Assembly: GCF_004770615.1 (NCBI RefSeq)
Contig: NZ_RQER01000006.1
Span: 248,001-312,000 of the forward strand
Direction of reading: 5' to 3'
Source: Leptospira langatensis
GTDB taxonomy: Bacteria > Spirochaetota > Leptospiria > Leptospirales > Leptospiraceae
DNA length: 64,000 bases
Shown piece by piece: positions 1 to 7,937 of the stretch. Within the stretch, counting starts at the first letter, position 1. The number at the start of each line of letters is the position of its first letter. The notes below the pieces were generated by a model. The model ran no database searches. It was not told the DNA's origin and worked only from the letters and a program-made list of their open reading frames with translations. Made by a program: the position numbers and the translations under genes.

Positions 1-1
1 C

Positions 2-835
2 ACTTCTGCAAAGAACCAAACCGAGAACACATACGACGCTGTCTGCGATTTCCTAGCGCTGGGGATCGATCCGGACAAATGCACCTTTTGGATCCAATCC
101 GAAGTTCCCGAAGTTACAGAGCTAACCTGGTACTTAAGCATGTCCATTACTGTTCCTAAACTGGAACTGGCTCATTCTTATAAGGATAAGGTTGCAAAAG
201 GGATTACACCTAGCGGCGGACTTTTCTTTTATCCGGTGTTAATGGCTGCGGATATTTTGGCCTTCGATAGCGATCGGGTTCCTGTTGGAAAGGACCAAAA
301 GCAACATTTGGAATATACCAGGGATATCGCAGAACGTTTCAACGCTCAGTACGGCGATACATTCAAACTCCCCGAGCCTGAGATAGACGAGGAGACCGCT
401 ATCGTCCCAGGTGTCGACGGAGCGAAGATGTCTAAGTCTTACGGAAACACGATCAATTTCTTTGACGACGAAAAGAAGCTGAAGAAATCCGTGATGGGGA
501 TCGTAACCGATTCCGCCGGAGTGGATGAAGCAAAGGATTATGAGAAAAGTGTAATATATGCCATCCATTCTCTCTTCTTAGATGCGCAAGGGAAGAAGGA
601 TCTACAATCCAGATTTTCTACGCCGGGAACCGGATATGGGGATCTAAAAAAAGCTCTCTTGGAGAATATCCTAGATTACTTCGGCCCATATCGCAAAGAA
701 AGGGAAAAGATTGCCGCCGATCCAGCATTTGTTCGTTCCGTAATGAAGAAGGGTTCGGAAAAAGCGAGATCTACATCTTCCCAGATACTAGATCGGGTCC
801 GTGGAAAATTGGGGATCGGCCTCTCTCGGATCTAA
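2..835 (+). CDS. trpS: Tryptophanyl-tRNA synthetase (5' end outside window)
   Basis: Cytoplasmic class I aminoacyl-tRNA synthetase that charges tRNA-Trp. The frame is open from the first bases of the window, so the N-terminal Rossmann part with the HIGH-like motif lies upstream. The visible part contains the family stretch around [15 protein letters not shown], the [10 protein letters not shown] segment that lines the active site, and the class I signature KMSKS (in [10 protein letters not shown]), followed by the helical C-terminus. It ends at a TAA at 833-835, 70 bases before a ComEC-like gene on the same strand. An ATG at 140 exists but is internal, because homology-like sequence continues upstream of it. 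Assignment is secure; only length is incomplete. Confidence 0.96.
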   Translation, partial: TSAKNQTENTYDAVCDFLALGIDPDKCTFWIQSEVPEVTELTWYLSMSITVPKLELAHSYKDKVAKGITPSGGLFFYPVLMAADILAFDSDRVPVGKDQKQHLEYTRDIAERFNAQYGDTFKLPEPEIDEETAIVPGVDGAKMSKSYGNTINFFDDEKKLKKSVMGIVTDSAGVDEAKDYEKSVIYAIHSLFLDAQGKKDLQSRFSTPGTGYGDLKKALLENILDYFGPYRKEREKIAADPAFVRSVMKKGSEKARSTSSQILDRVRGKLGIGLSRI

Positions 836-853
836 ACCCTCCATTTTTTAATC

Positions 854-873
854 CGCGGAATTAAAATTCCGCG
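854..873. other. Perfect inverted repeat between trpS and the ComEC-like gene
   Basis: Nine-base arms CGCGGAATT and AATTCCGCG separated by two A residues. It could fold as a hairpin in the trpS mRNA tail. No T-run follows it on the plus strand, so it is not a standard intrinsic terminator; it may be an mRNA-end stabiliser or a weak terminator. Confidence 0.45.
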
Positions 874-905
874 AGCAATCCTTTCTATTCCCGACAAGCC
901 CAGAT

Positions 906-2894
906 ATGGGCCTGTCCTTAGAAAAGCATTATAGAGAATGGATCCCCGCTTCCTTATTTTCTTATTTTCTGGCCGGGATCCTATCCGGTTGTTTTTTAGA
1001 GAATTTTTATCCGGATCTTACTCTGGTCTGGATCTCCGTACATGCAATTATTATAATATTTCTTTCTCTCCGAGAGAGAAAAAGCAAAAAGATCCTCTTC
1101 CTTTCCTGGGGGACGATCTTTTTCCTATTCTTAGCCGTTTGCGGATATACGAAACGATCTGCACCCTTCTTGTCCGAATCCCAAATCTGGAAGAAGGGTT
1201 TTCAATCCAAGATCGAAACGCTTTTGGATGAGGCAAATATCCAGAACGAGGCGAGAGAAATTTCCTTAGGACTGGTTCTAGGAGATGCGAAAAACCTCAG
1301 CAAGGACTTCAAGAAAAAGGCTAAAGAAGGAGGGATCTTACATTTATTCGCAGCATCCGGTCTTCATCTAGGAATATTGATTGGCTGTTTGTTCTCCCTC
1401 TTCAAACGAATGCCATTCTTAGGATATTCCCTACCTAGAATATTGCCAGTTCTATTAGGATTTCTTTATTTAGCTATGTTAGGGTTTCCGATCTCCCTAG
1501 CCAGAGCCTGGGTCTTTTCTACTTGGATCTTATTACAATCCTTGCTGTTTAGAAGATCCAGACCCACGGATCTTTTGCTCATTTCGGCGGGGATATTGTA
1601 TCTCTGGGATCCGGATCGATCCTTCGGAGTTTCTTTCCTACTTTCCTTCGGAGCAGTCGCGGGCATCCTACTCTTACTTCCTAGTCTGAAGCATTGTTTA
1701 CCGAAAATCCCGGAAGAGAAAACGATCTTAAGCAGATTTTTAGGATTCTGGAGAGAAAATCTAGCTGTCTCCACAGCGGCAGGTTTGGGGACCCTACCTA
1801 GTCTCATCTACTATTTCGGATCTTACAGCTTTGGTTCCTTGGGTCTAAATCTGATCTTGGTCCCGGTTTGCGGGATCTTATTACCTCTATTATATTTTTC
1901 TTTATTACTCCAAGCTTGTTCCCTTTCTATTCTTGCAAAGCCGATCTGGCAGATCGTTGTATCTCTTCTGGAATTCTTAGAGAGGACCACCCTATTCTGG
2001 AGTGAGCTGGATTTGAGCCTGGTCCACTATTACCGAGGAAAAACGAAATTCTTTGCCTTAGGGATCTGGACGCTATTCTTACTCTTCTTGTTCTTGTGGA
2101 AATGGATCGGAGCACCCCAGGAAGAAGAAGATGTCGAATTAGATCTAACCCTATCCGAAACAGATCCTTTCGTAAAGCGACGCGGAGCCGCAAGTCTTAG
2201 TAAAAATCGAATTCAGGACCGGACGATCCCTAAGTTCAATAGAGTCTGTCTTTCTCACTCCTCATTTCCAGCAGTTCTTCGAAAAAGGATTTGGATCCTT
2301 GGATTTGCATTTTGCTTCTTCTTCCAAGTAACGCTCGCCAGATCTTCCTATTGGATCGAGATCCCTCCAGTGTTCTTCGGAGACAAATTCAGTTTTGTAC
2401 TACAAGAAGAAAGAAAGCTCTCTCTGATCGGTAAATGCAAGTATAGCTCCAAAATATTCTACAGGTCCTTTGGAAGAGATCCTGAATTGTTCTGCGGAGA
2501 CCATTTAAATACAAGAGAGATCTATATAGAGCACGAATCCTGTCTCCAATGGATCTCGGAATGCGTACGCAGAAGAAAGGATCTCAGCCTCAAATACGGA
2601 GGAAAAGATAAACCGAAGATAGCGGGTTTTGAAAATTGGATCCGCGTACCCAAAGCGAAGGAGTTCTCCTTGCCCACCCCCGCAAAAAAAATGATCCGAT
2701 TCGAAGTAGGAAAGGACTCCTTGATCGAATTGGGTAAAAGTACCAAAGCAGGCTCCGGGATCATCCTACTCCTACCCAGATTCAATATCCCGGAAGATCC
2801 GAGGCAATGGAACCGAGTGAGAAAACAGCTTGGAATCGGCCCCGGCTGGAAGTTTATTGGAAGCGATGAGCTCCCCGGAATACCCGTTTTATAA
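906..2894 (+). CDS. ComEC/Rec2-family competence membrane protein lacking the C-terminal hydrolase domain
   Basis: Probable inner-membrane channel for single-stranded DNA import. Membrane helices at the N-terminus are followed by a short soluble domain, then the diagnostic ComEC competence core with HLFAASGLHLGI at about residues 146-157 and a long run of hydrophobic helices to about residue 400. Full-length ComEC proteins usually end in a metallo-beta-lactamase-like domain with an HxHxDH motif. I see none in the last 190 residues; instead there is one more hydrophobic segment and a soluble tail of unknown fold. ATG start at 906. The 3' end overlaps the rsmA start, so the two genes are probably co-transcribed. 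The family call is firm; DNA uptake is inferred. Confidence 0.85.
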   Translation: MGLSLEKHYREWIPASLFSYFLAGILSGCFLENFYPDLTLVWISVHAIIIIFLSLRERKSKKILFLSWGTIFFLFLAVCGYTKRSAPFLSESQIWKKGFQSKIETLLDEANIQNEAREISLGLVLGDAKNLSKDFKKKAKEGGILHLFAASGLHLGILIGCLFSLFKRMPFLGYSLPRILPVLLGFLYLAMLGFPISLARAWVFSTWILLQSLLFRRSRPTDLLLISAGILYLWDPDRSFGVSFLLSFGAVAGILLLLPSLKHCLPKIPEEKTILSRFLGFWRENLAVSTAAGLGTLPSLIYYFGSYSFGSLGLNLILVPVCGILLPLLYFSLLLQACSLSILAKPIWQIVVSLLEFLERTTLFWSELDLSLVHYYRGKTKFFALGIWTLFLLFLFLWKWIGAPQEEEDVELDLTLSETDPFVKRRGAASLSKNRIQDRTIPKFNRVCLSHSSFPAVLRKRIWILGFAFCFFFQVTLARSSYWIEIPPVFFGDKFSFVLQEERKLSLIGKCKYSSKIFYRSFGRDPELFCGDHLNTREIYIEHESCLQWISECVRRRKDLSLKYGGKDKPKIAGFENWIRVPKAKEFSLPTPAKKMIRFEVGKDSLIELGKSTKAGSGIILLLPRFNIPEDPRQWNRVRKQLGIGPGWKFIGSDELPGIPVL

Positions 2895-3744
2895 ACCAAC
2901 CGCTATCCGGGAATTCCTCTCTCAAAGATCCTCCGCTCCTCTCAAGAAATGGGGCCAAAATTTTCTGATCGATCCGAATGCTATCCGCACATTATTCCAA
3001 AGTGCAGATGAGAAGGCCTTGTCCAATTCGGAACTTGTGATCGAGATCGGTCCAGGCCTGGGAGCCCTTTCCCATCTTTTAGCCGGATTAAATAAAAAGC
3101 TCAGATTGTACGAGATCGATCCCGTATATTACGAATGGTTGAAGGAGTTCCTCCCGGAGACAGAGATCATTTTAGGGGACGCGAGAGAGACCCTTCCCCG
3201 ATCGGAAACCCGGACCTGCTTTTTATTCGGAAATCTTCCTTACTATATCACTTCAGAACTCATACTACTCTCTTTGGAAAGATTGGAACGATTACAGGGA
3301 GCAGTCTTCTTGGTGCAAAAAGAATTCGCACAAAGGATCACGCAAGAAATCTCTTCTCTCTCTATCTATGCCGGTGCCTACGGAGTTTTTCAAAGTAAGA
3401 AGACGATCAAGGCAGGATGTTTTTACCCTCCGCCAAATGTGGATTCGAGTATCCTTACCTATTCTTCTAATAAACGTTTTCAGAAGAAGGAATCCTTTCT
3501 CGTTTTAGAGCTACTTTGTCGTACCGTTTTTTGGGGTAAGAGAAAGAAGATCGGTTCTTCCTTAAAGGAAGCTCCATTACATTCTTTCTATCCTCAAGGG
3601 CTTCCCTTTTCCCTTTCTGAAGAAGTCTTAAGACAAAAATTGAAACTCTCTTTAGAGTCCACCGGGCTTTCCTTCGACAAACGACCGGAAGAATTATTAG
3701 CCGAAGACTTTTACAAGATAGCAGACCAATTCCAACTTCCGTAA
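2866..3744 (+). CDS. rsmA: 16S rRNA (adenine1518-N6/adenine1519-N6)-dimethyltransferase
   Basis: KsgA/RsmA methylates two adjacent adenines near the 3' end of 16S rRNA with S-adenosylmethionine, late in 30S assembly. Visible motifs: KKWGQNFLIDPNAI at the N-terminus, VIEIGPGLGALSHLL (SAM-binding motif I), and GNLPYYITSELIL, which contains the NLPY catalytic motif IV. The C-terminal domain is helical as in the family, and the length of about 292 residues is typical. I chose ATG 2866 (MSSPEYPFYK) rather than the TTG at 2830, since ATG is preceded by GGAAG. The start lies inside the end of the ComEC-like gene (29-base overlap), implying translational coupling. Confidence 0.93.
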   Translation: MSSPEYPFYKPTAIREFLSQRSSAPLKKWGQNFLIDPNAIRTLFQSADEKALSNSELVIEIGPGLGALSHLLAGLNKKLRLYEIDPVYYEWLKEFLPETEIILGDARETLPRSETRTCFLFGNLPYYITSELILLSLERLERLQGAVFLVQKEFAQRITQEISSLSIYAGAYGVFQSKKTIKAGCFYPPPNVDSSILTYSSNKRFQKKESFLVLELLCRTVFWGKRKKIGSSLKEAPLHSFYPQGLPFSLSEEVLRQKLKLSLESTGLSFDKRPEELLAEDFYKIADQFQLP

Positions 3745-3839
3745 TATGTAAAATGATCCGCACTTAAAAATGAGGAATGTAATCTACCCGATTATGGATC
3801 AATACACTTCTTTTTTTCTTTAGAAAATTAAAAATGAGT

Positions 3840-3869
3840 TGATTATTGGACCATTCGGTCCAATAATCA
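3840..3869. promoter_or_regulatory. Palindromic TetR operator overlapping the TetR gene promoter
   Basis: A perfect inverted repeat with 13-base arms (TGATTATTGGACC and its complement GGTCCAATAATCA) around ATTC. A promoter can be read through it: TTGATT at 3839-3844, 17-base spacer, AATAAT at 3862-3867. A repressor bound here would block its own promoter. The same core, GGACC-N4-GGTCC flanked by A/T, recurs at 4471-4494 before the neighbouring hydrolase. Sequence symmetry is seen directly; binding by the adjacent TetR protein is inferred. Confidence 0.82.
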
Positions 3870-3874
3870 GGCCG

Positions 3875-4459
3875 GTGAGCACTGGTCGACCCATTGAATA
3901 TGATAGAGAACATTCTCTTCAAAAAGCCTTAGAATTGTTTTGGCGTAATGGATACAAGGGTACTAATCTCAAAGATCTTTGCGATGAAACCGGACTTTCC
4001 AAGAGTAGTCTTTATTCTGTTTTCGGGGACAAGCATCAAATCTTCTTACTTAGTATTCAGACTTATAGTGACGGTCTTTTAGACGAACTTCTACTAGAAT
4101 ATGGAAGTAGCAAATCTCCTTTGCGATTCATTGAGAAAGTACTTCTCGATCTTGCCGAAGAAGCAAGCCCAGGAAAAGACCGAAAAGGCTGCCTCGTCAT
4201 GAATTCGGCGACTGAATTTGCGCAAACCGATCCTCAAGTTGCCAAAATCGTAGGAAATACCCTCCGAAAAATGACCTCTATATTCGAGGATGCTGTGAAA
4301 TCGGGACAAGAAAGTTCAGATATAAATAAGAACGTCGAACCGCATCCGACAGCTCTCTTTCTCGTGAATTCAATCGCAGGAATGAAAACGATGGTAAAGG
4401 CAGGTCATCCAAAAAAAGAATTACTCGAAATAGCGAAATCCGTTATGAAGCATTTGTAA
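3875..4459 (+). CDS. TetR/AcrR-family transcriptional repressor
   Basis: DNA-binding regulator of about 194 residues. The N-terminal helix-turn-helix is clear: ALELFWRNGYKGTNLKDL, then LCDETGLSKSSLYSVFGDKHQ with the recognition helix. The C-terminal ligand domain contains GCLVMNSATEFAQTDPQV, which resembles TetR C-terminal domains of repressors that sense small electrophiles or similar ligands. The GTG at 3875 is the best start; the frame is open back to a TTG at 3839, but that region is the palindromic operator. If the promoter read at 3839-3867 is right, the transcript would be nearly leaderless. It most likely represses itself and the hydrolase 55 bases downstream. Both genes look more A/T-rich than their neighbours, which may indicate transfer. 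Confidence 0.88.
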   Translation: MSTGRPIEYDREHSLQKALELFWRNGYKGTNLKDLCDETGLSKSSLYSVFGDKHQIFLLSIQTYSDGLLDELLLEYGSSKSPLRFIEKVLLDLAEEASPGKDRKGCLVMNSATEFAQTDPQVAKIVGNTLRKMTSIFEDAVKSGQESSDINKNVEPHPTALFLVNSIAGMKTMVKAGHPKKELLEIAKSVMKHL

Positions 4460-4470
4460 TTTTTTACGCA

Positions 4471-4494
4471 ATTATGGACCGATTGGTCCATAAT
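4471..4494. promoter_or_regulatory. Second TetR operator, upstream of the hydrolase
   Basis: Perfect inverted repeat, arms ATTATGGACC and GGTCCATAAT around GATT, sitting 20 bases before the hydrolase start codon and just before its ribosome-binding site AAAGGAA. It matches the operator at 3840-3869 in the GGACC-N4-GGTCC core and in half-site spacing, supporting one regulator for both genes. Confidence 0.82.
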
Positions 4495-4514
4495 AAATTA
4501 AGAAAGGAATTCCA

Positions 4515-5228
4515 ATGAAAACTTACTTATTAGTTCATGGGGCTTGGCATGGTGCTTGGGCATGGGAAGAAACGAAACAAATCTTAGAAGCACATGGGCA
4601 TAAAGTTTTTACGATCGATTTGCCCGGGCATGGACAAGATAATACGCCGATTCCGAAAATTACTTTTCGCGGGTATGTCGACTCAGTACGATCTAAGCTA
4701 GCGGGAATCGCAAATAAAACGATTTTAGTCGGACATAGTTTAGCTGGAGCGATTATATCTCAAGTCGCCGAAGAAGAATCAGACAAAATAGAAAGCCTAG
4801 TGTTTGTCGCCGCTTTTATATTAAATCAAAATGAAAGCGTGCTCGATATCATGAAATCAGATGATGAAGGCAGTCTATTACCCGCTTTAATTTTTTCGGC
4901 AGATCAAACTTCTGCGACAATCTCCGAAGAAACGTTGAAATCGATCGTATACAACGGTGGGACCAAAGACCAGATCGAAGCTGCAGCTCCGAAATTAAAA
5001 GCTCAAGCGACAGAACCTTTCTTTGCCAACACCAATACAACGGATGCCAATTTTGGGCGGATCCCGAAATTGTATATCGAATGTACTTTGGATAAAATTC
5101 TATCGTTAAACATGCAACGTACGATAGAACGAAAGTTTCATTGTAAGACATTAGCAACTCTTTCCACCGGACACGTTCCGCTAATTACTGCTCCGAATCA
5201 ACTAGCTGAGGCTCTCTTAATGGCCTAA
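4515..5228 (+). CDS. Alpha/beta hydrolase, methylesterase/hydroxynitrile-lyase-like
   Basis: Predicted soluble serine hydrolase of 237 residues. Near the N-terminus LLVHGAWHGAWAW provides the oxyanion-hole HG motif. The nucleophile elbow is GHSLAG (Ser75), with candidate Asp193 in ECTLDKI and His220 in STGHVPL completing the triad. The overall pattern, including the DLPGHGQD loop, matches the short esterase group containing plant SABP2-like methylesterases and bacterial EstC-like proteins. The real substrate cannot be told from sequence. ATG 4515 is preceded by AAAGGAA. The gene lies under a TetR operator, so its substrate or product may be the inducing ligand; that is inference. Confidence 0.87.
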   Translation: MKTYLLVHGAWHGAWAWEETKQILEAHGHKVFTIDLPGHGQDNTPIPKITFRGYVDSVRSKLAGIANKTILVGHSLAGAIISQVAEEESDKIESLVFVAAFILNQNESVLDIMKSDDEGSLLPALIFSADQTSATISEETLKSIVYNGGTKDQIEAAAPKLKAQATEPFFANTNTTDANFGRIPKLYIECTLDKILSLNMQRTIERKFHCKTLATLSTGHVPLITAPNQLAEALLMA

Positions 5229-5287
5229 ATATAATGTTACTTGCGGATAGGTAGATATTATGCTTATCTCAGATATGTTCGAAATGA

Positions 5288-5322
5288 ATAGCTTAGCTAA
5301 TAAAAAACATTAGCTAAGCTAT
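5288..5322. terminator. Hairpin between convergent hydrolase and rsgA
   Basis: Perfect 14-base arms, ATAGCTTAGCTAAT and ATTAGCTAAGCTAT, with a loop of AAAAAAC. It lies in the short space between two convergent genes and would fold in both transcripts. No long T-run flanks it, so bidirectional termination is likely but not certain. Confidence 0.6.
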
Positions 5323-5335
5323 GTTCCGAATTTGT

Positions 5336-6457
5336 TTACCGGTATCTCTCCCGATCTCTTTGTTTCTTCATTCTCTTCTGCTCCTTATGGATGGATTTCC
5401 ATTTCGCTTTTTCCGCAAGTTGCTGAGAAGAATTCGGATTGCTCAAATTTACGATCCTTTGCATTTCCCTCTGCAATTTCTGAAAGCTCCGGAATCTTTC
5501 GTAGGAGATCTTGCCTTCTTCCAACGCTTCCTGAACCGCGCATCCTGGCTCGGAAGAATGAGAACAATCCTGAAATTTACAAAGGCCTGCCGATTCAAAG
5601 ATCTCGGGAAAGGTTTCCTCTAGTCCGGAACCGTCTGACCAGAGTTGGATCTCTCTCATTCCCGGAGTGTCCAGGATCCAAAGTCCCGATCTCAATTCAA
5701 ACATCCAACGATTCGTGGTAGTGTGCTTTCCCTTTGAATCGGAAACCCTTACCTCTTGCACGGATCGGATCTCCTTTCCTAATAAGGAATTCAGAAGAGA
5801 AGATTTCCCTACTCCAGAGGATCCGATAAAAGCAAAAACTCCATCTTCCTCCCAATAGGGTAACAGCTCTTGCAATCCTTCTCCGTTAAATGTGGAGATC
5901 GCATGGACGGGAACGCCCGGACAGGACTCTCGAACCAAACGGATCTTTTCATCTAGCTCTAGTTGATTTTCTGAATATAGATCACTCTTCGTTAAGATGA
6001 TACACGGAGAAGCTCCGCTTTCCCAAAGCTGAACCAAGGTCCTTTCCAAACGCCTTGGTTGAAAGTCCCCATCCAATCCCTGTAAAAGAAAGATCCTGTC
6101 CATATTCGCAGCGATTGGATCCGGTCTTTGGATCTCTCCTTTTGATTTACGGACGAGCAAGCTTCTGCGGGGAAGTATCTGATGTATCAGAAATTCGTTT
6201 TCATCTAACTGAGTGATCAGTACCCAGTCACCTGCTACGGGAATGTCCAAACTGGAAAGCGCTCCGTACCTCAAGCTTCCGGTTAAGATCCCGCTTCCTT
6301 CTTTTAAATCCTGCCTAAGCCAAAATTCTCGGCCTTGTTCGCCGATGACTCTAGCAGCTAACGCATTCGAGATCCCGGATCTGGAAACGATCCCTCGAAA
6401 TTCTTTTTCTCTATCCGCATCCCAGGCGGATAGAGGCTCATTTTGTTTTTGATTCAT
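5336..6457 (-). CDS. rsgA: Small ribosomal subunit biogenesis GTPase RsgA
   Basis: Circularly permuted GTPase that acts as a checkpoint in late 30S maturation. Order of parts: N-terminal OB-fold (about residues 20-110), then G4 TKSD (156-159), the P-loop GSSGVGKSS (212-220), G3 DTPG (263-266), and a C-terminal zinc domain with Cys293, Cys298, His300 and Cys306. The G4-before-G1 order is the hallmark of the family. 373 residues is a normal length, with a basic C-terminal tail. ATG start at 6457. It converges on the hydrolase gene. Interestingly rsmA, another 30S-assembly enzyme, is encoded 2 kb away, though on the opposite strand. Confidence 0.95.
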   Translation of the reverse strand: MNQKQNEPLSAWDADREKEFRGIVSRSGISNALAARVIGEQGREFWLRQDLKEGSGILTGSLRYGALSSLDIPVAGDWVLITQLDENEFLIHQILPRRSLLVRKSKGEIQRPDPIAANMDRIFLLQGLDGDFQPRRLERTLVQLWESGASPCIILTKSDLYSENQLELDEKIRLVRESCPGVPVHAISTFNGEGLQELLPYWEEDGVFAFIGSSGVGKSSLLNSLLGKEIRSVQEVRVSDSKGKHTTTNRWMFELRSGLWILDTPGMREIQLWSDGSGLEETFPEIFESAGLCKFQDCSHSSEPGCAVQEALEEGKISYERFRSFQKLQREMQRIVNLSNPNSSQQLAEKAKWKSIHKEQKRMKKQRDRERYR

Positions 6458-6719
6458 TGATCTTGCCTGCCCTGTCTCAGGGCATTCGTATTCAAGACAC
6501 GTATGTCTTTAACCTCTCTGGGAGGCGCCTTTTAGGAAAAGGTTTTAGGCGTTCAGGCAATCATAGACGGCGTTTCTTCTAAACTAGAAGAAAGAAAATC
6601 AAATGTAAAGTCCTTTTAGGGTTTTCAGCCCCTTTTCTCTTCTCAAAATGTTCCGTAACAAACGCAACTTCTGCGGATCTCCCTTTTGCAGACTTGAAGA
6701 AAAGGAAACTGATCATACT

Positions 6720-7199
6720 ATGCCTTCCGATCCTAAAAAAGTGAATAGCCTGATAGATACCGCATACGCCTATTATTTTCATCGCACAAATCGACTTCTG
6801 CATCTGCATTTCACCAAGCTAATGGCGGACCATACGACGGATCTCACCGTAGAGCAATGGTTTCTATTAAATCGCTTATCGAACGGGAAATCAGTCTCTC
6901 AAACGGATCTGGTAGATAAGACTTTTAAGGATAGGCCGAATATTACCAGGCTTCTGGACGGATTAGAGAAGAAGAGCTTAGTCTCTCGGAAAGACGACCC
7001 GAACGATCGGCGAAAATTCACTGTAAGCATTACGAAGGCAGGCAAGTCCCTTTTGGACAAGACCATTCCAATCATGTTAGAAGCTAGAAAGGCAGTTTAC
7101 AAAGGCCTAAACCAGGAAGACCTGGAATCCCTAAAGGCAATCTCCGAAAAGATCGAATCGAATATCCTACAGGGCTGGGATTGGCCCGAATCTACCTAA
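6720..7199 (+). CDS. MarR-family transcriptional regulator
   Basis: Winged helix-turn-helix regulator of about 159 residues. The central part shows the family pattern: WFLLNRLSNGKSVSQTDLV, then a recognition helix region RPNITRLLDGLEKK and the wing SRKDDPNDRRKFTVSIT, which contains the typical DxRxxxV/T wing signature. Flanking helices would form the dimer interface. The frame extends upstream to an ATG at 6648, but the segment between looks unlike MarR proteins and I prefer ATG 6720 (MPSDPKKV). A terminator follows, then a peroxiredoxin-like gene whose promoter contains a perfect dyad; regulation of that gene by this protein is an inference from proximity. Confidence 0.88.
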   Translation: MPSDPKKVNSLIDTAYAYYFHRTNRLLHLHFTKLMADHTTDLTVEQWFLLNRLSNGKSVSQTDLVDKTFKDRPNITRLLDGLEKKSLVSRKDDPNDRRKFTVSITKAGKSLLDKTIPIMLEARKAVYKGLNQEDLESLKAISEKIESNILQGWDWPEST

Positions 7200-7213
7200 A
7201 ATAAACCCTTCCG

Positions 7214-7250
7214 AAAACGGGATCTTAGAAGGTAGGATCTCGTTTTTTTT
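7214..7250 (+). terminator. Intrinsic terminator after the MarR gene
   Basis: Stem AAAACGGGATC pairing with GATCTCGTTTT (one G-T wobble) followed by a run of eight T. It separates the MarR gene from the promoter of the following peroxiredoxin-like gene, so the two are separate transcription units. Confidence 0.78.
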
Positions 7251-7251
7251 G

Positions 7252-7279
7252 TTGCATAGGCAATAATTGCCTATATAAT
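7252..7279 (+). promoter_or_regulatory. Promoter with embedded MarR-type dyad for the peroxiredoxin-like gene
   Basis: A near-consensus sigma-70 promoter: TTGCAT at 7252-7257, 16-base spacer, TATAAT at 7274-7279. Between the two boxes lies a perfect inverted repeat, ATAGGCAAT and ATTGCCTAT around one A (7256-7274). The dyad size and TTGCC/GGCAA content fit MarR-family operators, and its position would block RNA polymerase. The MarR gene immediately upstream is the obvious candidate repressor. Confidence 0.8.
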
Positions 7280-7304
7280 AAAATCTCCAAGGAGCGAATA
7301 GAAA

Positions 7305-7853
7305 ATGATTCATTCAGGCGAACCTGCTAGGGATTTTGAATATAAAGATTTGGATGGGAACTCCCATAGACTTTCGGAACTAAAGGGGAAGAAGATACTC
7401 CTCTCTTTTCTGCGAAACGGAGCCTGTGCCCTCTGCAATCTAAGAGTTCATTCCATGATCAAAAACTATCCGGAACTGAATGGTCTGGATATTCTTGCGA
7501 TCTTCGAATCCAAGAAGGAAGATATGCTTCCCTACGTTGGCCAACAAAAGCCTCCGTTCGCACTGATCCCCGATCCGGAGGCCGGTATCTATTCCCTATA
7601 TGATGTCGAAGTTTCTCAGGAGAAGGTACAGAGTTCGATGGATTCTGCCGTCGTACATGGAAGGGTACAGGAAGCGAGCGCAGTCGGGTTTTCTTTAACC
7701 CCCCAAGAAGGATCGAATTTCTTCAGAATGCCTGCGGATTTTCTGATCGATGAGGACTTTAAGATCCACAAGGCGTTTTACAGCTCCCTAATAGGGGATC
7801 ATATTGATCTGGAAGAGATTAAGGATTGGTCCAAAACCGTTCGAGTAGTCTAA
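7305..7853 (+). CDS. Peroxiredoxin-like (AhpC/TSA, thioredoxin-fold) protein
   Basis: Predicted cytoplasmic thioredoxin-fold protein of 182 residues. The N-terminal GEPARDFEYKDLDGN and the SELKGKKILLSFLRNGAC segment match the AhpC/TSA start, and a CALC motif (Cys41, Cys44) takes the place of the usual peroxidatic cysteine in the P-x-x-x-T-x-x-C loop. It therefore belongs to the peroxiredoxin-like group with a CxxC site, whose chemistry may be disulfide or peroxide reduction. ATG start with AAGGAG upstream. Transcription is probably controlled by the dyad at 7256-7274 and may respond to oxidants or electrophiles through the neighbouring MarR protein. Confidence 0.82.
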   Translation: MIHSGEPARDFEYKDLDGNSHRLSELKGKKILLSFLRNGACALCNLRVHSMIKNYPELNGLDILAIFESKKEDMLPYVGQQKPPFALIPDPEAGIYSLYDVEVSQEKVQSSMDSAVVHGRVQEASAVGFSLTPQEGSNFFRMPADFLIDEDFKIHKAFYSSLIGDHIDLEEIKDWSKTVRVV

Positions 7854-7903
7854 ACCTACAATAGAGGCAGTTCGACTTTTAATACCAAACAGAGGGCAAT
7901 TCG

Positions 7904-7937
7904 ATATTCAGCATTATAAAATCATAATGCTGAATAT
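7904..7937. terminator. Hairpin between convergent peroxiredoxin-like and HDOD genes
   Basis: Perfect 14-base arms, ATATTCAGCATTAT and ATAATGCTGAATAT, six-base loop. It sits between convergent genes and reaches the stop codon of the HDOD gene. AT-rich and without a T-run, it resembles the hairpin at 5288-5322 in design and position. Confidence 0.55.

Noticed and set aside
854..873. Inverted repeat as terminator of trpS
   Set aside because: No T-run follows on the plus strand; kept only as a hairpin.
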